Positions 5,825 to 8,386 of a stretch of DNA of 8,386 nucleotides are shown piece after piece. A program made the translations under genes and the position numbers. The notes under the pieces were generated by a model that did not search any database, was not told where the DNA came from, and saw nothing but the letters and a program-made list of their open reading frames with translations. Source of the stretch: Candidatus Lindowiibacteriota bacterium (GTDB lineage Bacteria; Lindowbacteria; 2-12-FULL-62-27); NCBI GenBank assembly GCA_023249255.1, contig JAHFCY010000153.1, forward strand, positions 1 to 8,386. The letters run 5' to 3'. How positions within the stretch are numbered: the stretch's first letter is position 1; each line of letters opens with the position of its first letter.

Positions 5825-8386
5825 GAACTGGACGTTTCGAAGCTGGACGACGACGGAGTCTTCGACGATTTTATTTGCGGCAAAGACATTGAGGCGCAGG
5901 ACGTATTCGCCGTTTCGGAATTTTGTGGTGTCCCAGACCGTCAGACGGTCGTTGACCCGTTGGAACGTCGGCGTCTGCACAGGGAGTTGTGTCACGAAAT
6001 GGAAGACACCGGTTTCGTCAAAATGACCGACGGTCAGTTCGTAGTGGTCGATTCCCGCGCGCGAAGCGGCCACGCCGAACACATCCACGCGGCCGGAAAG
6101 AATGAATCCGTTCAAGATATTTGTGATGTCGGCTTCCGGGTCTGCCGTGAGTTTCGTGACCCCCAACGTCTTTTTCGCCGATCCCCGCGATGACAGACCC
6201 TCGATTTCGGCCGTGTAGCGGCCGCTCGGAACGATCCGTCTTGCGTCGTCTGTCCCGTCCCAACCGAACGTTGTTTCGCCTTTGGTTCTGAAAGCCGAGA
6301 CAGCCAATTGTCTCCGCCTGCGGCCGGCTGCATCGATGATCCCAACATCCAGCCGCGCCTCGCGGCTGATCTTGACCGAAACGCCGATCGTGTCGGGGGA
6401 GGCAAGGCTGGATTTCACAAGGACCGACGGGGAGGCTGCAGCCTCCTCGATTGAGAAAATATCACTGGTTTTGAGCACGGTGACGAAAATGGGGCTGAAC
6501 ACGGGCCGGTATGTCACGACCATCGGACCATGCCGAGATCTGCGGAATAAGCGGCTGAATACCGTTCGTGGTGGTTCGACCGTCGTGACGACTTCTATAC
6601 CCGCGTCCACACGGTACTGCCCGTCCGTGACGGTCTCTCCAGCCTCATCCGCGCCGTTCCAGATCAGCGATATTTCCTTCGGAGAGCTCAAACGCCTGAC
6701 GATAATATTGGATTGATTTCGGATATCGGCAAAGAAAACGAAACTGTCGTAACCCTGAACAAGGGACGAGACCAGTTCGATTGAGGAGCGATCGTCCACG
6801 CCGTCGTTGTCGGGAGAAAACAAGGCTGGCGTCACACGCACCGCAGCGTTTTTCGACGTTGCCAGAGGTTTGGAACCCTGAACTCGGAATGCGATCGTGT
6901 CGGAAGACTGGATAATTTGGCCGGCGTCTGTATAAATCCGCACCACTGCCTTGTAATCTCCATCCGGCGATATGTCGCCGGTTCGCGTGTCGATCATGTT
7001 CCAAGTCGCAAGGTTCTGGCCGAAATCTGTCCTGCCGGAGACTTGGGCGACGAAAGCGCCGGACAAGTCGTAAATGGACGCAACGTAAGGAGTCTGACCT
7101 GTGACGGTGAATTCCAGTGTCAGGACGTCGGACAGCCCGTCGAAGTTCGGGGTGACAGGCAACGGGGCGGGTGGGATGGAGGTTACGGTTCCCAAGACGA
7201 TGGGGCCGACGATGGTAACCGGAACTTCATGCGTCGTGTCATTTCCAGCCGGATCGGTGGCCGTGATCGCCAATGTATATCGGCCGGGAAGGATGGAATC
7301 GCCTTTGTCGTCGAATCCGTCGACGACGATCTCATCATTTTTGTTGAAACTTCTGCTCCCCTGGCGGTGGCTCTCCTCCACAACGGCTCCGTCTTCCGAA
7401 ACGAGCCGCACGGCCGCTTCTTCCGCGTACTCGTTCGACCGGTAGGAGACGCTCAAATGTTCGCCAAGCCGCTGGTCGATCGTGGTCGTGGGCGGCATCG
7501 TAACTGATAGATTCGGCGGGGTCGTATCCTCGGCCAGCACGAGAGTGAATTCGTTCGTGCCCACGGAGACTTTGTATGTTCCCGGCGCGCGGACGGACAA
7601 GAATTGGTCGCGGCCGTTCCAGACGAAAATGGTGTCGGCCGCCTGGATTGACCGAACCTCTTGGCCGGCGACGGTCACAACCCGAACCGTTACTCCCGGA
7701 CCGGACAAAACGATCGGCTGTTTGCCCGTGCTCACCCGGCTCGGCAAGACGCGTGCTCCCTCAATTGTCGCCGTTTTCTGCTCCATGTCCTTGTTTTGCG
7801 CCGCATCGCTTGCGGTCAATCGGACGGTATATATGCCATCTAGGATGGGTCCGCCGTTGGCGTCGTGCTCATCCCAGAGGATGCGGATTTCCCGGCCCGG
7901 AGACACGGCATCAGGAAGTGACAAAGTTCGAACGATGGAGCCTTCGGCACTGACGATTTCGGCCGATATTTTGGCGGGCTCGGAGAGTTTGTAGGTGATG
8001 GATGTCGTCCGCTGAATGTTGTTTCCGACGATCTCGACGATGCGGGCGACTTGAACGTCGAACAAGTCCGGGGGCGTATTGTCGACGGTCAGGGCGATCT
8101 GCGCGGTCGTCGAGTTGCCGAATGTATCTGTCACCACGGCTTCCACAAGATACCGGCCGTCGCCGGTCGGAACGGTGGTCCATGTCCGCGAGAGAGTCGC
8201 CGCTCCGCCGATTTCCCGCCGGTCTGAAACGGGGGCGTCAATGGCCCGGTAGAAAAACGCGGTCGACGCGAAACGGCCGGAATCGACTGCGATTTCCAAA
8301 TCGACCGATCCCGATACAGCCGAGCCGGACTGCGGACGGACGAACCGGACTGCCGGGGATATGAAATTGTCTGCGTTCAACGTTCC
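5171..8386 (-). CDS. Large modular Ig/FlgD-Ig-like surface protein, C-terminal part with TolB/PD40-like propeller (5' end outside window)
   Basis: The frame is open from the right edge (first in-window codon GGA at 8386) to a TGA at 5173..5171, giving 1,071 residues. The TTG at 8380 is an ordinary internal Leu, so the true start lies outside the window. Residues are numbered here from the right edge. Beta-sandwich modules follow each other: an Ig-like module (about 5-103); a FlgD-Ig-like one from the TPPD at about 104 (ILWDEHDANGG...LDGIYTV); a degenerate one with FVWNGRD; another from the PPN at about 290 (DPAGNDTT end); one with TPNFDGLSD (about 412-420); one with FSPDNDGVDD (from 523) and IWNGADEAG...DGQYRV; and one with FGWDGTDD (from 707). 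An Ig-like/FN3-like domain (about 750-853) precedes a terminal TolB/PD40-like propeller (about 855-1071), best marked by DPVFSPEG and YFSSNRSGSYEIWKY. I see no cysteine, catalytic motif, C-terminal helix, LPXTG or obvious T9SS tail. FlgD-Ig and PD40 modules are known structural or binding folds of exported proteins. The role is inferred to be extracellular scaffolding or adhesion; the exact function is unknown. Confidence 0.93.
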   Translation of the reverse strand, partial: GTLNADNFISPAVRFVRPQSGSAVSGSVDLEIAVDSGRFASTAFFYRAIDAPVSDRREIGGAATLSRTWTTVPTGDGRYLVEAVVTDTFGNSTTAQIALTVDNTPPDLFDVQVARIVEIVGNNIQRTTSITYKLSEPAKISAEIVSAEGSIVRTLSLPDAVSPGREIRILWDEHDANGGPILDGIYTVRLTASDAAQNKDMEQKTATIEGARVLPSRVSTGKQPIVLSGPGVTVRVVTVAGQEVRSIQAADTIFVWNGRDQFLSVRAPGTYKVSVGTNEFTLVLAEDTTPPNLSVTMPPTTTIDQRLGEHLSVSYRSNEYAEEAAVRLVSEDGAVVEESHRQGSRSFNKNDEIVVDGFDDKGDSILPGRYTLAITATDPAGNDTTHEVPVTIVGPIVLGTVTSIPPAPLPVTPNFDGLSDVLTLEFTVTGQTPYVASIYDLSGAFVAQVSGRTDFGQNLATWNMIDTRTGDISPDGDYKAVVRIYTDAGQIIQSSDTIAFRVQGSKPLATSKNAAVRVTPALFSPDNDGVDDRSSIELVSSLVQGYDSFVFFADIRNQSNIIVRRLSSPKEISLIWNGADEAGETVTDGQYRVDAGIEVVTTVEPPRTVFSRLFRRSRHGPMVVTYRPVFSPIFVTVLKTSDIFSIEEAAASPSVLVKSSLASPDTIGVSVKISREARLDVGIIDAAGRRRRQLAVSAFRTKGETTFGWDGTDDARRIVPSGRYTAEIEGLSSRGSAKKTLGVTKLTADPEADITNILNGFILSGRVDVFGVAASRAGIDHYELTVGHFDETGVFHFVTQLPVQTPTFQRVNDRLTVWDTTKFRNGEYVLRLNVFAANKIVEDSVVVQLRNVQFFPVIASDTVADTTTGGVTLRQIASAKAKWGAISWEPSETKRLVFEKDGISIVDTKGVSGGSVTSDEKAFSPAWLPGNKVYYTGENAAHSLALFSVDLSVQSPAPAEIPIGVSLPIVGDVSSNGTKLLLTAVTVPGNTDIYIYNTSGGLTPITTDPGMDVDPVFSPEGDVVYFSSNRSGSYEIWKYALGTSLTTQVTTDGGTKVTPEAFGGKIVFVDY

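Noticed and set aside
5561-6193. Plus-strand open frame of 210 codons
   Set aside because: It is antisense to the PD40 and preceding domain of gene A, whose motifs are clear on the minus strand. The translated protein is Arg/His/Gly-rich with no fold signature.
8378-8380. TTG as start codon of gene A
   Set aside because: The frame continues without a stop to the window edge and the residues before it are in frame, so the TTG is an internal Leu and the gene is partial.

Overview
The window is entirely coding on the minus strand. It holds parts of two consecutive, very large, modular secreted or cell-surface proteins, and both run off the window. Reading in transcription order (right to left), 8386..5171 is the last 1,071 codons of gene A. 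Then, 13 nt after its stop codon, 5157..1 is the first 1,719 codons of gene B. I traced the gene B frame by hand from its ATG to base 1 and met no stop. There is no RNA gene, mobile element, CRISPR array or non-coding stretch of any length. The many other open frames on both strands are shadows of these two genes.

Gene A's visible part is a chain of Ig-like and FlgD-Ig-like beta-sandwich modules. These carry motifs of the type W(D/N)GxD...PxGxY, plus two 'SPN.DG..D'-type loops. The chain ends in a short TolB/PD40-like beta-propeller at the C-terminus. No membrane anchor or recognised sorting tail follows the propeller, and I see no cysteine in the 1,071 residues.

Gene B starts with a signal-peptide-like N-terminus. 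Next come about four FN3-like modules, a region with a PD40-like strand motif, and a ZU5-like domain (about residues 510-645). A long array of Ig-like modules follows, repeating roughly every 90-100 residues and interrupted by FlgD-like modules. At the left edge two modules resemble the OmpL47-type repeat. The first ~290 codons of gene B are clearly AT-richer (about 46% GC by hand count over 4441..5160) than the rest (about 55-56% in sampled stretches).

The organism cannot be identified from these genes. Giant FlgD-Ig/Big/FN3/PD40 proteins at moderate GC are typical of uncultivated Gram-negative lineages such as the FCB-related phyla and Elusimicrobiota-like or candidate-phylum genomes. That placement is inference. 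The two genes are probably co-transcribed, and their shared architecture suggests a common role in surface structure, adhesion or extracellular matrix. No enzymatic domain is visible in either fragment.
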